Below, in pieces: positions 32,100 to 40,945 of a DNA stretch of 64,000 bases. The translations under genes and the position numbers were made by a program. Within the stretch, counting starts at the first letter, position 1. Each line of letters begins with the position of its first letter. The notes beneath the pieces were generated by a model that worked only from the letters and a program-made list of their open reading frames with translations, did no database searches and was not told where the DNA came from. Origin of the DNA: Verrucosispora sp. NA02020 (GTDB lineage Bacteria; Actinomycetota; Actinomycetes; Mycobacteriales; Micromonosporaceae); assembly GCF_013364215.1 (NCBI RefSeq), contig NZ_CP054923.1, positions 7,068,001 to 7,132,000 on the forward strand. The letters are read 5' to 3'.

Positions 32100-33293
32100 A
32101 TGCCGGTTCAGAGCCCCTCCTTGCTCGATCCGCCTGGCGCATCGAACCCCTCACCCTCCTCGGCCGGCAAGAAGAAGTCCGGCAAGGGCGGTAAGAAGGG
32201 ACGCACCCGGCGGAAGGACCCTCTCTGGGCCCGGATCACCCTGGTCTTCGGCGCCGTGCTGATGATGACCAGTGGCCTCGCCATCGTCGGCAGCAAGGCC
32301 GTGATCGGCCAGGCCACCGGCAGCATCTCGCAGCGCAACCTGCTCGGCGAGGCGGGTAAGACGGTCGACGAGGGCGGCAACAACCTGGAAGGCCCGATCG
32401 ACATGCTGCTGCTGGGCGTGGACGCCCGGGAGCGGTGGGCCGCCGACGACGTACGCGCGGACAGCATCATCGTGTTGCACATCCCGGCCACGCACGACCA
32501 GGCGTACCTGATCTCGATCCCCCGGGACACCGAGGCCCGCATTCCGGCCTTCCCGGAGACCGACTTCCCGGGCGGCGTCGACAAGATCAATGCGGCGTTC
32601 CAGGCCGGCGCCCGCAACGGCGGCGGCTGGGAGGGCGGCGCCCAGTTGATGGCGCAGACCATCAAGGGCATGACCGGCGTCGGCTTCGACGGTGCGGCGA
32701 TCATCAACTTCGGCGGATTCAAGAACGTCATCGACGCCCTCGGCTCGGTGCGGATCTGCCCGAAGCAGGAGGTCAAGTCGGCCCACATGTCGTACGTCGA
32801 CGGCAAGGTGATGTGGAACGCGGACGCCAAGAAGACCGGCAAGCAGCGGACCCCGGTGGTGCACAAGAAGGGCTGCCAGGAGATGGAGGGCTGGGCCGCG
32901 CTGGACTTCTCCCGGCAGCGGTACGGCCTGGCCAACAGCGACTACGACCGGCAGCAGAACCAGCAGCAGCTGATCAAGGCGATGGCGAAGAAGGCCAGCC
33001 AGAACGGCACGCTGACCAACCCGCTCAAGCTCAACGAGCTGATCAAGGCGGCCGGTAAGGCGTTCATCCTGGACACCGGCGGCGTGTCGGTGGAGGACTT
33101 CGTCTTCACCATGCGCGGGGTCACCGGCAACGAGCTGATCATGCTGAAGACCAACGGCGGCACCTTCAACGGCACGGACAGCGGCCGGGAGGCGCTCAGC
33201 GAGCAGACGCTGGACATGTTCCACGCGGTCAAGCAGGACAAGCTGGCCGAGTTCGTGTTCTACAACCCCGAGGTGATCTCCAGCCGGAAGTGA
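32100..33293 (+). CDS. LCP-family cell-wall polymer ligase 2
   Basis: LCP protein of 397 aa. A Lys/Gly-rich basic N-terminus (SSAGKKKSGKGGKKGRTRRK), one helix (ITLVFGAVLMMTSGLAIVG), then the LCP core: IDMLLLGVDARERW, RADSIIVLHIP, SIPRDTEARIP, DKINAAFQAGA, FDGAAIINFGGFKNVIDALG and ALDFSRQRYGLANSDYDRQQNQQ. ATG 32100 follows GGAG. It keeps all expected arginines. Sequence differs enough from the neighbours to suggest a different polymer or acceptor rather than a recent duplicate. Confidence 0.93.
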   Translation: MPVQSPSLLDPPGASNPSPSSAGKKKSGKGGKKGRTRRKDPLWARITLVFGAVLMMTSGLAIVGSKAVIGQATGSISQRNLLGEAGKTVDEGGNNLEGPIDMLLLGVDARERWAADDVRADSIIVLHIPATHDQAYLISIPRDTEARIPAFPETDFPGGVDKINAAFQAGARNGGGWEGGAQLMAQTIKGMTGVGFDGAAIINFGGFKNVIDALGSVRICPKQEVKSAHMSYVDGKVMWNADAKKTGKQRTPVVHKKGCQEMEGWAALDFSRQRYGLANSDYDRQQNQQQLIKAMAKKASQNGTLTNPLKLNELIKAAGKAFILDTGGVSVEDFVFTMRGVTGNELIMLKTNGGTFNGTDSGREALSEQTLDMFHAVKQDKLAEFVFYNPEVISSRK

Positions 33294-33340
33294 CCGGCAG
33301 GCGTATCCGCAAACCGCCGTCACGCCACCCTCACCGTCCG

Positions 33341-33370
33341 TAGCCTGACATGAAGAAGATTCATGTCAGG
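33341..33370 (+). promoter_or_regulatory. Hairpin spanning the start of LCP gene 3
   Basis: Perfect 11-bp inverted repeat CCTGACATGAA-GAAGA-TTCATGTCAGG (33344-33370), whose right arm ends at the first base of the GTG start and whose left arm overlaps a -10-like TAGCCT (33341-33346). Either an operator or a start-sequestering RNA hairpin. Confidence 0.5.
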
Positions 33371-34434
33371 TGGACGGGGAGGACGTCACGGCCAGGAGGG
33401 CACGCGACGGCGGACGACGGGCAACGGGCGGAGGCCCCGGGCGCCCGCGCTGGCCACGCGTACTGCTGGGGATCGGGCTGGCGGTGGTGCTGCTGGCCAC
33501 GGTCGCCGTGGTCGGCCTCCGGGTGCTCGCCGACCGGTACGAACGCACGATCACCCGGGCCGAACTGCTCGACCCGACCGCCCGCACCGATCGCACCGAT
33601 CGCACCGACCGCCACGGTCCGCTCAACTACCTGCTCGTCGGCTCCGACCGCCGCCCCGGCGACACCGGCCCGGAGCAACGCACCGACGCCATCCTGATGG
33701 TCCACGTGCCAGCCGGACTGCGCGAGGGCTACCTGGTCTCCGTGCCTCGTGACCTGCTGGTCGACATCCCGCCCGCAGCCGGCTATCCCGGCGGCGAGGA
33801 CAAGGTCAACGCCGCGTACGAGTACGGCGGCGGCGGCGAGGCCGGTGCCCGACTGCTCTCGGCCACCCTGTCCCGGCTCACCGGCATCCGCTTCGACGGC
33901 GCCGCCCTGGTCGACTTCGCCGGTCTGCGCAGCGTCATCGACCTGCTGGGCGGGGTGACCATGTGCGTACGCACCGAAGTGCGCTCGATCCACACCGACC
34001 GGGTCTTCTCGCCCGGCTGCCAGCGGATGGACGGCGCCCAGGCGCTGGACTACGTCCGTCAGCGTTACGACCTGCCCGGCGGCGACTACGACCGGCAGAC
34101 CCACCAGCAGCAACTGCTCGGGGCGATGCTGCAACGGGCGGGGGAGACCCGGCTCCGCGAGAACCCGGTCCAGTTGCACCGGCTCGTCCAGGCCGTCGGC
34201 GGCTCGCTGACCGTGGACACCAACGGCGTACCCGTGGAGGACCTGTTGCTGGCGCTGCGCGGCCTCTCCACCGACGCGCTGCGCGGCGTGCAGGTGCCGT
34301 CCTATCCGCAGACCATCGACCAGGTCTCCTACGTCGTGCTCGACAACGGCGGGGAGGGACTGTTCGAGGCGGTCCGGGGCACCCGGATGCCGCAGTGGGC
34401 GGGCGCCCATCCGCACTGGGTGACCCGGCTCTGA
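33370..34434 (+). CDS. LCP-family cell-wall polymer ligase 3
   Basis: LCP protein of 354 aa. A basic N-terminus, one helix (VLLGIGLAVVLLATVAVVGL) and a short spacer with tandem RTD units (33585-33613) lead to LNYLLVGSDRRPG, RTDAILMVHVP, SVPRDLLVDIP, DKVNAAYEYGG, FDGAALVDFAGLRSVIDLLGG and ALDYVRQRYDLPGGDYDRQTHQQQ. All conserved charged residues are present. GTG 33370 is at the edge of a strong hairpin. The downstream rhodanese has its own leaderless-type promoter. Confidence 0.92.
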   Translation: MDGEDVTARRARDGGRRATGGGPGRPRWPRVLLGIGLAVVLLATVAVVGLRVLADRYERTITRAELLDPTARTDRTDRTDRHGPLNYLLVGSDRRPGDTGPEQRTDAILMVHVPAGLREGYLVSVPRDLLVDIPPAAGYPGGEDKVNAAYEYGGGGEAGARLLSATLSRLTGIRFDGAALVDFAGLRSVIDLLGGVTMCVRTEVRSIHTDRVFSPGCQRMDGAQALDYVRQRYDLPGGDYDRQTHQQQLLGAMLQRAGETRLRENPVQLHRLVQAVGGSLTVDTNGVPVEDLLLALRGLSTDALRGVQVPSYPQTIDQVSYVVLDNGGEGLFEAVRGTRMPQWAGAHPHWVTRL

Positions 34435-34482
34435 CCCGCCGGTCGACGCGATCACCCCGACGGCCCTCTAGGCTTGGTAGCC

Positions 34483-34818
34483 GTGTTCGGATCCCACGTA
34501 CCCACGATGACGGTGCCCGAGATCGACGACGAGACCTACCTGCTCGATGTCCGGGAGGACGACGAGTGGGAGGCGGGTCACGCACCGACCGCCCACCACC
34601 TGCCGATGATGGAACTGCCGGCGCGCATCGCCGAGGTGCCCAACGACCGGGACGTCGCGGTCATCTGCCGCTCCGGCGGACGGTCCGCCCAGGTCGTCGC
34701 CTACCTGATGCACAACGGCTGGGACCAGGTACGCAACGTCGAGGGCGGAATGGGCGACTGGGAGGCGGCCGGACGACCGGTCGTCGACTCGGACGGCCAA
34801 CCGGGCCGGGTCCTGTAA
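34483..34818 (+). CDS. Rhodanese-like sulfurtransferase
   Basis: Single-domain rhodanese of 111 aa, probably a cytoplasmic sulfur carrier. LLDVREDDEWEAGHAP, the active-site loop CRSGGRS with the persulfide cysteine, and NVEGGMGDWEAAG at the C-terminus are all present. GTG 34483 lies 8 nt after TAGGCT (34469-34474), preferred over an upstream TTG. Five bases separate it from the phosphodiesterase gene, with which it forms an operon. Confidence 0.9.
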   Translation: MFGSHVPTMTVPEIDDETYLLDVREDDEWEAGHAPTAHHLPMMELPARIAEVPNDRDVAVICRSGGRSAQVVAYLMHNGWDQVRNVEGGMGDWEAAGRPVVDSDGQPGRVL

Positions 34819-34823
34819 CGGCC

Positions 34824-35615
34824 GTGCACACCCCGCTCGTCTTCGCGCACCGTGGCGCGTCGTACGACCTACCGGAACACACTCTCGCCGCCTACCTGCG
34901 CGCGCTCGACGAGGGCGCCGACGGGCTGGAGTGCGACGTCCGGCTGACCCGTGACGGGCACCTCGTCTGCGTGCACGACCGCCGACTGAACCGCACCAGC
35001 AACGGTCGCGGGCTGGTCAGCGCGAGTACCCTCGCCGAGCTGGAGGAGCTGGACTTCGGCTCCTGGCACCCCGGCTGCGTGCCGGCCGACGGGGACGAGG
35101 TGCTCGACGACTCGCGTACCCGGCTACTCACGCTCGAACGGCTGCTGGAGGCGGTCCTCGCCGCCGGACGGCCGGTGCGGCTGCTGGTGGAGACCAAGCA
35201 CCCGTCGCGCTACGGCGGCGACGTGGAGCGCCGGCTGGTCGCCCTGCTGCGCCGGTACGGCCTGACCGACCCGGGCCCCGACGACCCGGTCCGCGTGACC
35301 GTGATGTCCTTCTCCCCGCTTGCCGTACGCCGGATGCGGACGCTGGCTCCGGCGCTGCCGACCGTACTGCTGCTGGAGGTGCTGCCCCGCTGGCTGCGCC
35401 TGGGGCGGCTGCCGTTCGGCGTCGGCATCGCCGGCCCCGGGATCGGCCTGGTCCGGGCACGTCCGGCGCTGGTGCCGTCGTTGCGGGCCGCCGGCAACCA
35501 GGTGTACGTCTGGACCGTCAACGAGCCGACGGACCTTGATCTCGTGCTGGCCGCCGAGGTGGACGGCGTGATCACCGACCGCCCGGCACAGACGTTGGCC
35601 CGGTTGAGGGGATAA
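34824..35615 (+). CDS. Glycerophosphodiester phosphodiesterase
   Basis: TIM-barrel GDPD of 263 aa that cleaves glycerophosphodiesters to glycerol-3-phosphate and an alcohol. FAHRGASYDLPEHTLAAY (catalytic His-Arg, metal Glu), GLECDVRLTRDGHLVCVHD, LLVETKHP and VYVWTVNEP with GVITDRPA are complete. No signal peptide, so it acts in the cytoplasm. GTG 34824 is used. Its presence next to LCP ligases suggests turnover of glycerophosphate-containing envelope material (inference). Confidence 0.92.
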   Translation: MHTPLVFAHRGASYDLPEHTLAAYLRALDEGADGLECDVRLTRDGHLVCVHDRRLNRTSNGRGLVSASTLAELEELDFGSWHPGCVPADGDEVLDDSRTRLLTLERLLEAVLAAGRPVRLLVETKHPSRYGGDVERRLVALLRRYGLTDPGPDDPVRVTVMSFSPLAVRRMRTLAPALPTVLLLEVLPRWLRLGRLPFGVGIAGPGIGLVRARPALVPSLRAAGNQVYVWTVNEPTDLDLVLAAEVDGVITDRPAQTLARLRG

Positions 35616-35666
35616 CCCACCGTCGGGGGTGCCGGAGAACGCGAGCGGAGGTGCACACTCGGGGAC

Positions 35667-37124
35667 ATGACGGACCGTACCGATTACTCGGCTCTCATCG
35701 CCGGGCACACCGTCGTCATCGAGATGATCAACTCGGGGGACGCGGGCCTTCCGGTCCTGACCCAGTTACTGCGGGTGGCGCAACCGGCACTCGGTGCCGC
35801 CGGCATGGCCTTCGTCGAGTTCGCCCCCAGCGGGGGACGGGTGATCGCCGCCACCGGTGCCGCCGAGTGGACCATCGGGCGTCCCCTGCCACCCAGCGAC
35901 CCGATCACCGCCTGCCTGCTCGCCGGACCCCGGGTGCAGTGCGTCCGGACCGACCGGCTCGGCAGCCAACTCGCCGACGAGCTGACCGAGCGCGGCCTGC
36001 GCCGAATGGTCGCCTCCCGGGCGGAGATCGGCGGGCACGCGGTCGGCAGCCTCCAGGCGCTGTACCTGACCGGGGACGACGAGCCCGACCCGGAGCAGCG
36101 GGGCGTGGTCGGCTTCCTGGGCGCCTGCATCGCGCACATGTACGGCGACCAGAGCGGCTTGCCGGTGCACGGCGACGGCCCGGTGGTGGCGGCACTCGCC
36201 GACGGGCTGGCGGTCGTCGACCGGGACACCCACGTACGGCTCTGGAATCCGGCCGCCGCCGACGTCACCGGCCGGTCCGCGGCCGAGGCGATCAACGAAC
36301 CGCTGCCCTTCCCGGTGCCCCCGTCCGGGCAGGTCCTCGACCACCGCCTGCCGGACGGACGCTGGCTGCGGGTCACCTCCGGTGAGCTGCCCGGTCCGGG
36401 CGCGCTGCGGGTGGTCACCTTCCGCGACATCACCGACCAGCAACGACACGACCACGAACGGGACCTCTTCGTCGCGGTGACCAGTCACGAGCTACGCACC
36501 CCGGTGACGGTGATCAAGGGGTACGCCGACACGCTCAACGACCACTGGGAGTCGCTCAGCGACGCCGACCGGCGCCAGGCCGCGCAGGTCATCGGCCAGC
36601 GCGCCAACGAGCTGGCCCGGCTGCTCGACCGGCTGCTCTCCTCGGCCGCCGAGGCATGGCCGGACGACGGGCCGGCGGTGCCGTTCGACCTCGGCGAGAC
36701 GCTGCGTGGCGCGGTCGCCAACCTCCCCGGTGAGCTGCGCCGTCGGGCCACCCTCCAGTTCCCGGTCGACCTGCCCCGGGCGATCGGGCGCCGGCAGAGC
36801 CTGGTCACCGTGCTGACCGAGTTGGTCACCAACGCCGGGAAGTACTCCCCTCCCGGCTCGCCGATCGAGGTGAGCGCGGCCGCGGACGGACCGACCGTGT
36901 GCATCCGGGTCAGCGACCGGGGCATCGGCGTACGCCCGGAGCACGTCGAACGGGCCTTTGACCGGTTCTGGCAGGGCGACTCGGGTGACAATCGTCGCTA
37001 TCCGGGCACAGGGCTTGGTCTCTATCTCGTCCGCCGGATCGTTGAACAGCAGAATGGCTGGGTATTCCTTCGACCGAGAACCGGTGGAGGTACCGTCGCA
37101 GAGGTGCGGCTGCCCCGTAGGTGA
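35667..37124 (+). CDS. GAF/PAS sensor histidine kinase
   Basis: Soluble kinase of 485 aa with no membrane segment. Residues ~10-165 form a GAF-like domain, ~175-255 a PAS domain (VVAALADGLAVVDRDTHVRLWNPAAADVTGR), then HisKA with H-box VTSHELRTPVTVIKGY and HATPase with N-box TELVTNAGKYSP, DRGIGV, FWQGD and GTGLGLYLVRRIVEQ. A TTA codon is at 35766. No response regulator is adjacent; an RsbW-like ATPase follows 36 nt downstream, so signalling may run through that protein. Confidence 0.92.
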   Translation: MTDRTDYSALIAGHTVVIEMINSGDAGLPVLTQLLRVAQPALGAAGMAFVEFAPSGGRVIAATGAAEWTIGRPLPPSDPITACLLAGPRVQCVRTDRLGSQLADELTERGLRRMVASRAEIGGHAVGSLQALYLTGDDEPDPEQRGVVGFLGACIAHMYGDQSGLPVHGDGPVVAALADGLAVVDRDTHVRLWNPAAADVTGRSAAEAINEPLPFPVPPSGQVLDHRLPDGRWLRVTSGELPGPGALRVVTFRDITDQQRHDHERDLFVAVTSHELRTPVTVIKGYADTLNDHWESLSDADRRQAAQVIGQRANELARLLDRLLSSAAEAWPDDGPAVPFDLGETLRGAVANLPGELRRRATLQFPVDLPRAIGRRQSLVTVLTELVTNAGKYSPPGSPIEVSAAADGPTVCIRVSDRGIGVRPEHVERAFDRFWQGDSGDNRRYPGTGLGLYLVRRIVEQQNGWVFLRPRTGGGTVAEVRLPRR

Positions 37125-37160
37125 TCGTGGGGGTCACCCGGGGCGGAAGAGGGGCGGAAC

Positions 37161-37607
37161 GTGTCGACGGGAGCGGTCGAACGAGCGTGGTGTGTGGTCG
37201 TGCCGCACCACGCCAGCGGTGCGCGCGCCGCCCGGCACCGCCTCGCCGCCGAACTGGCCGAGGTCGTGTCCCCGGTGGTGCTGGCGGATCTCGTCGCGGT
37301 CCTGGCCGAGCTGGTCGGCAACGCCGTCCGGCACGCGGACCCGCTGCCCGGCGGAGTGGTCCGGGTGGCCTGGCGGCTGATGACGACCGACGACGGGGCG
37401 TGCGTCCGGCTGCGGGTCACCGACGGCGGCGCGGCCGGCACACCCCGGATCCGACCGGCGGACATCGACGCGGCCGACGGCCGGGGCCTGCACATCGTCT
37501 CCGGCCTGGCGGACCGTTGGGGGGTCGAGCGGGACGGTCTGGGGCAGAGTGTCTGGGCCGAGTTCGACCCGGTGACGGAACGACCGGGCCTGGTCGTCGC
37601 CGGCTGA
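37161..37607 (+). CDS. RsbW-like ATP-binding protein (HATPase_c_2)
   Basis: Small GHKL ATPase of 148 aa of the anti-sigma-factor kinase type. N-box VLAELVGNAVRHADP (~52-66), G1-like VTDGGAAGTPRI and G2 GRGLHIVSGLADRWGVE are present, and there is no phosphoacceptor domain. Such proteins bind sigma factors or phosphorylate anti-anti-sigma factors; many actinomycete paralogues have no known partner. GTG 37161 follows GGGGCGGAAC. Likely in one operon with the kinase before it. Confidence 0.87.
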   Translation: MSTGAVERAWCVVVPHHASGARAARHRLAAELAEVVSPVVLADLVAVLAELVGNAVRHADPLPGGVVRVAWRLMTTDDGACVRLRVTDGGAAGTPRIRPADIDAADGRGLHIVSGLADRWGVERDGLGQSVWAEFDPVTERPGLVVAG

Positions 37608-37666
37608 GTCCCCGCAGGGCGGGTCCAGCCCCCGGCGTCGCGTCCGGGCCTCTAGGCTGTGTCGCC

Positions 37667-38551
37667 GTGAGCAAGCGTCGAAAGAACCAGCGGGCCGCCA
37701 CGTCGACCCCGAAGCGGGAGAAGGTGCGGGACGTCTTCGTCCCCCGACCCTTCGAAGGGCTGACCGACGAGCCGGAATGGATCGCGCTGCGGGAACTGGT
37801 GCCCGCCGCCTCCGCACCGCTGCGGCTCACCCCCGAGCTGGTCGAGGAGTACGGTGACCGGCCGGTGACGCTGGCCACCGTGCTGCCGATGGCCGCCCCC
37901 GCGATGAGCCGCGCCGACGGGCACGTGTTCGTCGGGCTCCAGCGACACCAGCAGTCCGGTGACGTGTCCCGGGACCTGGCCGAGTCGCTGCTCTGCGCGC
38001 TGCGTACCGAGCCGGGTGACCCGGTCCAGGTGCCGCCGCTGCCCGGCCCCGGGCCACGGCTCCAGGACATCCTGGTCGACGGCCCGTTGACGGTCACCCT
38101 GCACGAGGGCTTCGACTTCTGGCTGGTCCCCGAGGCGGTCGACGACCCGACCGTGCAGGCGTCCCTGGAGCGGGCCAACGCGGCGATCTACCCGACCGTG
38201 GGTCTGGCGGCGGCGCGGTCGGCGTACTGGTGCCAGGTGCCGGAGAAGGCCCACGTGCGCTGGGTGCTGCCCGAGGCCGAGGAGGCCGCGCTGGACGCGT
38301 TGGCCCGGCTGGGCGCGGCCGGCTCGTTGACCCTCGGCGAGGGGACCAAGTTCGCCGGCATGTTCCGGGCCCACGGTCGGCTGGTGCCGGTCTGGGACCT
38401 GCCCGAGCAGACCCCGGCCGCCGAGTGGGAGGCGCCGGTCGCCGACTTCGCCAAGCGGTACGCCGAGGCGCTGACGGAGACCGAGCCGCTCGACGCCGCC
38501 GCCCGCCGGGCCCGGCAGGGCCTGCTGGGCCGCCAGCTCACGCTGCGCTGA
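37667..38551 (+). CDS. DUF5926 family protein
   Basis: Conserved actinobacterial protein of 294 aa. It begins SKRRKNQRAATSTPKREK, a very basic tail, then DVFVPRPFEGLTDEPEWIALRELVPAASAPL, VTLATVLPMAAPAMSR and the Trp-rich C-terminal part (YWCQVPEKAHVRWVLPEAEEAAL). This fits DUF5926 (from memory); function unknown, presumably cytoplasmic and nucleic-acid-binding at the basic end. GTG 37667 is 8 nt after TAGGCT. Its 3' end is partly duplicated just downstream. Confidence 0.8.
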   Translation: MSKRRKNQRAATSTPKREKVRDVFVPRPFEGLTDEPEWIALRELVPAASAPLRLTPELVEEYGDRPVTLATVLPMAAPAMSRADGHVFVGLQRHQQSGDVSRDLAESLLCALRTEPGDPVQVPPLPGPGPRLQDILVDGPLTVTLHEGFDFWLVPEAVDDPTVQASLERANAAIYPTVGLAAARSAYWCQVPEKAHVRWVLPEAEEAALDALARLGAAGSLTLGEGTKFAGMFRAHGRLVPVWDLPEQTPAAEWEAPVADFAKRYAEALTETEPLDAAARRARQGLLGRQLTLR

Positions 38552-38603
38552 GCGCGCGCTTCTGGTGTGCCGCCAGCTCACCCTGAGCGCGCGCTTCTGG
38601 TGT
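38529..38603. repeat. Tandem duplication of the DUF5926 gene end
   Basis: The last 23 bp of the gene plus 17 bp of spacer (38529-38568, GCCGCCAGCTCACGCTGCGC...) are repeated at 38569-38603 with a 5-bp deletion. The second unit abuts a bipartite palindromic element. Confidence 0.7.
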
Positions 38604-38655
38604 TAGGAAGGGACCCCTGCTCTACCTGAGGCGTTAGAAAGGGGCCCTTCCTTAC
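38601..38655. repeat. Bipartite palindromic element, copy 4
   Basis: TTAGGAAGGGACCCC-TGC...GAGGCGTTAG-AAAGGGGCCCTTCCTTA, between the convergent DUF5926 and arginine deiminase genes. Confidence 0.85.
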
Positions 38656-38675
38656 TCCCGGCACTGCTCGCGTCG

Positions 38676-39875
38676 CTACTCGCGGACCAGCGGGCAGGAC
38701 ATGCAGCGCGGGCCGCCCCGACCCGACCCCAGCTCGGAGCCGGCGATCGGGATGAGTTCGATCCCGGCCCGTTCGAGCTGGGCGTTGGTCTCCACGTTGC
38801 GTTCGTAGCCGACGCAGAGCCGGGGCGCGATCGCCAGCGTGTTGTTGCCGTCGTCCCACTGCTCCCGTTCGGCGGTCACCGGGTCGAGCCCGGTGTCGAT
38901 CACCCGGAGCTGGTCGAGGTCCATCGCGTCGGCGGCGGCCCGCAGGAACGGCGCCGGGCCGTCCACTCGTGGGTCGTCGCCGTTCGTCCCGGCGATCACC
39001 GTGTACGCCGACAGCGTGTGCGCGACGTTCGGGTACATCAGCACCGCGTCGACGTCGACCATGGTGCAGACCGTGTCCAGGTGCATGGTGGCCCGCTCCT
39101 GGGCGATCGGCACGACCAGGATCGTGTGCGCCAGCCCGGCCGCGAAGACCTGCCGGGCCAGCCGCTCGGCACCGGCCGGGGTGGTCCGCTCACCCACCCC
39201 GACGGCGAGCACCCCGGGGGCGAGCAGCAGCACGTCGCCGCCTTCGAGGTGCTCCAGGTCGGGGCGGTAGACGTACTCGGTGCCGGCGAAGCGTGGATGG
39301 TGCCGGTAGATCGCGTCGGTCAGCGTGGTCTCCCGCCGCCGGGCCGGCATCGCCAGGCTGGTCACGCCGACCCGGTCGCCGATCCACAGTGACGAGTCGC
39401 GGGTGAAGAGCAGGTTCGGCAGGGGCGCGATGACGAAGTCGTGCCGGTCCATCAACGTGTAGACCAGACCGCCGCGCCGGTCACCGCCGAGCCGTAGCTC
39501 CTCGTGGGCGAGTCCGGCGACGAGGACTCCGGCGAGCGCGGCCGGGTCGAGGTAGGTCAGGTGTGCGGCCACCCGGGCGCGCAGGGTGTCGCCGAGCCGG
39601 GGCGAGGCGAGGACCTGTTCGGTCAGTTCGGCGCGGGCCTCCGCCACGGCCAGGGTCTCGGTGAGCAGATCGGTGAGATAGAGCACCTCGACGTCGCGCT
39701 CGCGCAGCGCGGCGGCGAAGGCGTCGTGCTCCTCCTGCGCGCGGCCCACCCAGGGGATGGCGTCGAACAGCAGCGAGTCGTTGTTGCGCGGGGTCAGACG
39801 CGCGAGTTCCGGCCCCGGCCGGTGCAGCAGCACGGTGCCGAGCCGACCGACCTCACTGTCCACGTAGTGGGTCAC
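38676..39875 (-). CDS. arcA: Arginine deiminase
   Basis: Cytoplasmic enzyme of 399 aa hydrolysing L-arginine to citrulline and ammonia. Guanidino-modifying-fold motifs are complete: [58 protein letters not shown] and the catalytic cysteine C391 in [10 protein letters not shown]. Length is normal for ADI. GTG 39875 has TAGGCT 6 nt upstream. No arcB, arcC or antiporter gene is adjacent, so it is not in a classical ADI operon; a second member of the superfamily lies at 50574. Confidence 0.94.
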   Translation of the reverse strand: MTHYVDSEVGRLGTVLLHRPGPELARLTPRNNDSLLFDAIPWVGRAQEEHDAFAAALRERDVEVLYLTDLLTETLAVAEARAELTEQVLASPRLGDTLRARVAAHLTYLDPAALAGVLVAGLAHEELRLGGDRRGGLVYTLMDRHDFVIAPLPNLLFTRDSSLWIGDRVGVTSLAMPARRRETTLTDAIYRHHPRFAGTEYVYRPDLEHLEGGDVLLLAPGVLAVGVGERTTPAGAERLARQVFAAGLAHTILVVPIAQERATMHLDTVCTMVDVDAVLMYPNVAHTLSAYTVIAGTNGDDPRVDGPAPFLRAAADAMDLDQLRVIDTGLDPVTAEREQWDDGNNTLAIAPRLCVGYERNVETNAQLERAGIELIPIAGSELGSGRGGPRCMSCPLVRE

Positions 39876-39918
39876 ACCCGAAGCCTAGGGCAGGGTTTGG
39901 CGGCATCCGATAAAACAG

Positions 39919-39947
39919 CTGTGGATGAATATGGCATTCATCCACAG
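39919..39947. promoter_or_regulatory. Inverted pair of DnaA-box-like sequences
   Basis: 12-bp perfect inverted repeat CTGTGGATGAAT-ATGGC-ATTCATCCACAG. Each arm contains TCATCCACA, one base from the classical DnaA box and compatible with the relaxed actinomycete form. It lies between divergent arcA and NERD-like genes. Confidence 0.45.
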
Positions 39948-40038
39948 TCATTCCGGCGTTCCGGCTTGCCGACTACCGGGACCCGCAACGTAGGGTAGTG
40001 AGAACGTAACTTCGAGGGACCTTTTGCCGGAGGTCGCG

Positions 40039-40779
40039 ATGACTGTCTTCCCCGCTCGTCGAGCCGTACCGTCCGCCCGGGCGCTGCCGCAAGCGGCGGT
40101 GCCACACCCTCGGGTCGAGGCACCGGGGGTGGTCGCGGCCCCGCGTCCGTCGCCCTTGGAGTGGGCCCGCCGACGCCGCGCCGAGCGGGGTGCTCGCCGG
40201 CTCGAGGCGGCCGGTGCCCGCGCGCTCGGCCAACTCGACCATCTCGGGCCCGCGTGGCATGTGATCGACTGGCCCCGCACGGATGCCGCCGACGCCCTCC
40301 TCGACGAGAGCGACGACAACCGGGCCGGCTTCCTCGCCATCGGCCCGAGCGGACTCTTCGCCGTCACCATCGCCGATCACGGGCGGGCCCGCGTCCTGGT
40401 CGCCGGTGACGTGGTGCAGATCAACGGGAAGCGCCCGCCGTACGTGGCCGAGGCCCGCCGCGACGCCCGACGCGCCAGCAAGGCGCTGACCAGTGCGGTC
40501 GGACACCCGATCCCGGTGACGCCGGTGCTCACCTTCGTGGGCTCCGGCGTCATCAGCGTCTACGGCCTGCCCAAGGACTGTCTGATGGCCACCCACCGGG
40601 AGCTCGACCGGCTGCTCGTCGCCGCCGGCAACCGGATCAGTCCGGCCACCGCCGAGAAGCTCTCCCGGGTCGCCCAGCACCCCGGGACGTGGATGAGTGG
40701 CGGCTATCCGCCAGCAGCCGACTACCGGTGGTACGAGGACGGCCGAATGGCCGCTGACAAGCCGGCCACCCGGCGGTAA
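40039..40779 (+). CDS. NERD-like (nuclease-related) domain protein
   Basis: Protein of 246 aa. The basic, Pro-rich N-terminal ~55 residues precede AERGARRLEAAGARALGQL, WHVIDWPRTDAADALLDE, GFLAIGPSGLFAVTIADHG and INGKRPPYVAEARRDARRASKAL, the pattern of NERD-type proteins whose fold is related to restriction nucleases. The canonical PD-(D/E)xK residues are not obvious, so catalysis is doubtful. ATG 40039 follows GGAGG. Function unknown. Confidence 0.6.
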   Translation: MTVFPARRAVPSARALPQAAVPHPRVEAPGVVAAPRPSPLEWARRRRAERGARRLEAAGARALGQLDHLGPAWHVIDWPRTDAADALLDESDDNRAGFLAIGPSGLFAVTIADHGRARVLVAGDVVQINGKRPPYVAEARRDARRASKALTSAVGHPIPVTPVLTFVGSGVISVYGLPKDCLMATHRELDRLLVAAGNRISPATAEKLSRVAQHPGTWMSGGYPPAADYRWYEDGRMAADKPATRR

Positions 40780-40945
40780 CGTCTGCGGCGACGCCACGCG
40801 GCCGGACCGCTGCACTCCGCACCCACCGGCCGCGCCGTCGCAGACCGGCAGTGATCAGCACCGATGGCGTGGATTCCAGCGCGGTCAGCGGTGGCCGAGA
40901 CGACCGGCTAGCGTGGACGTTCCGTCGGTGTGCATAGGAGGCGCG

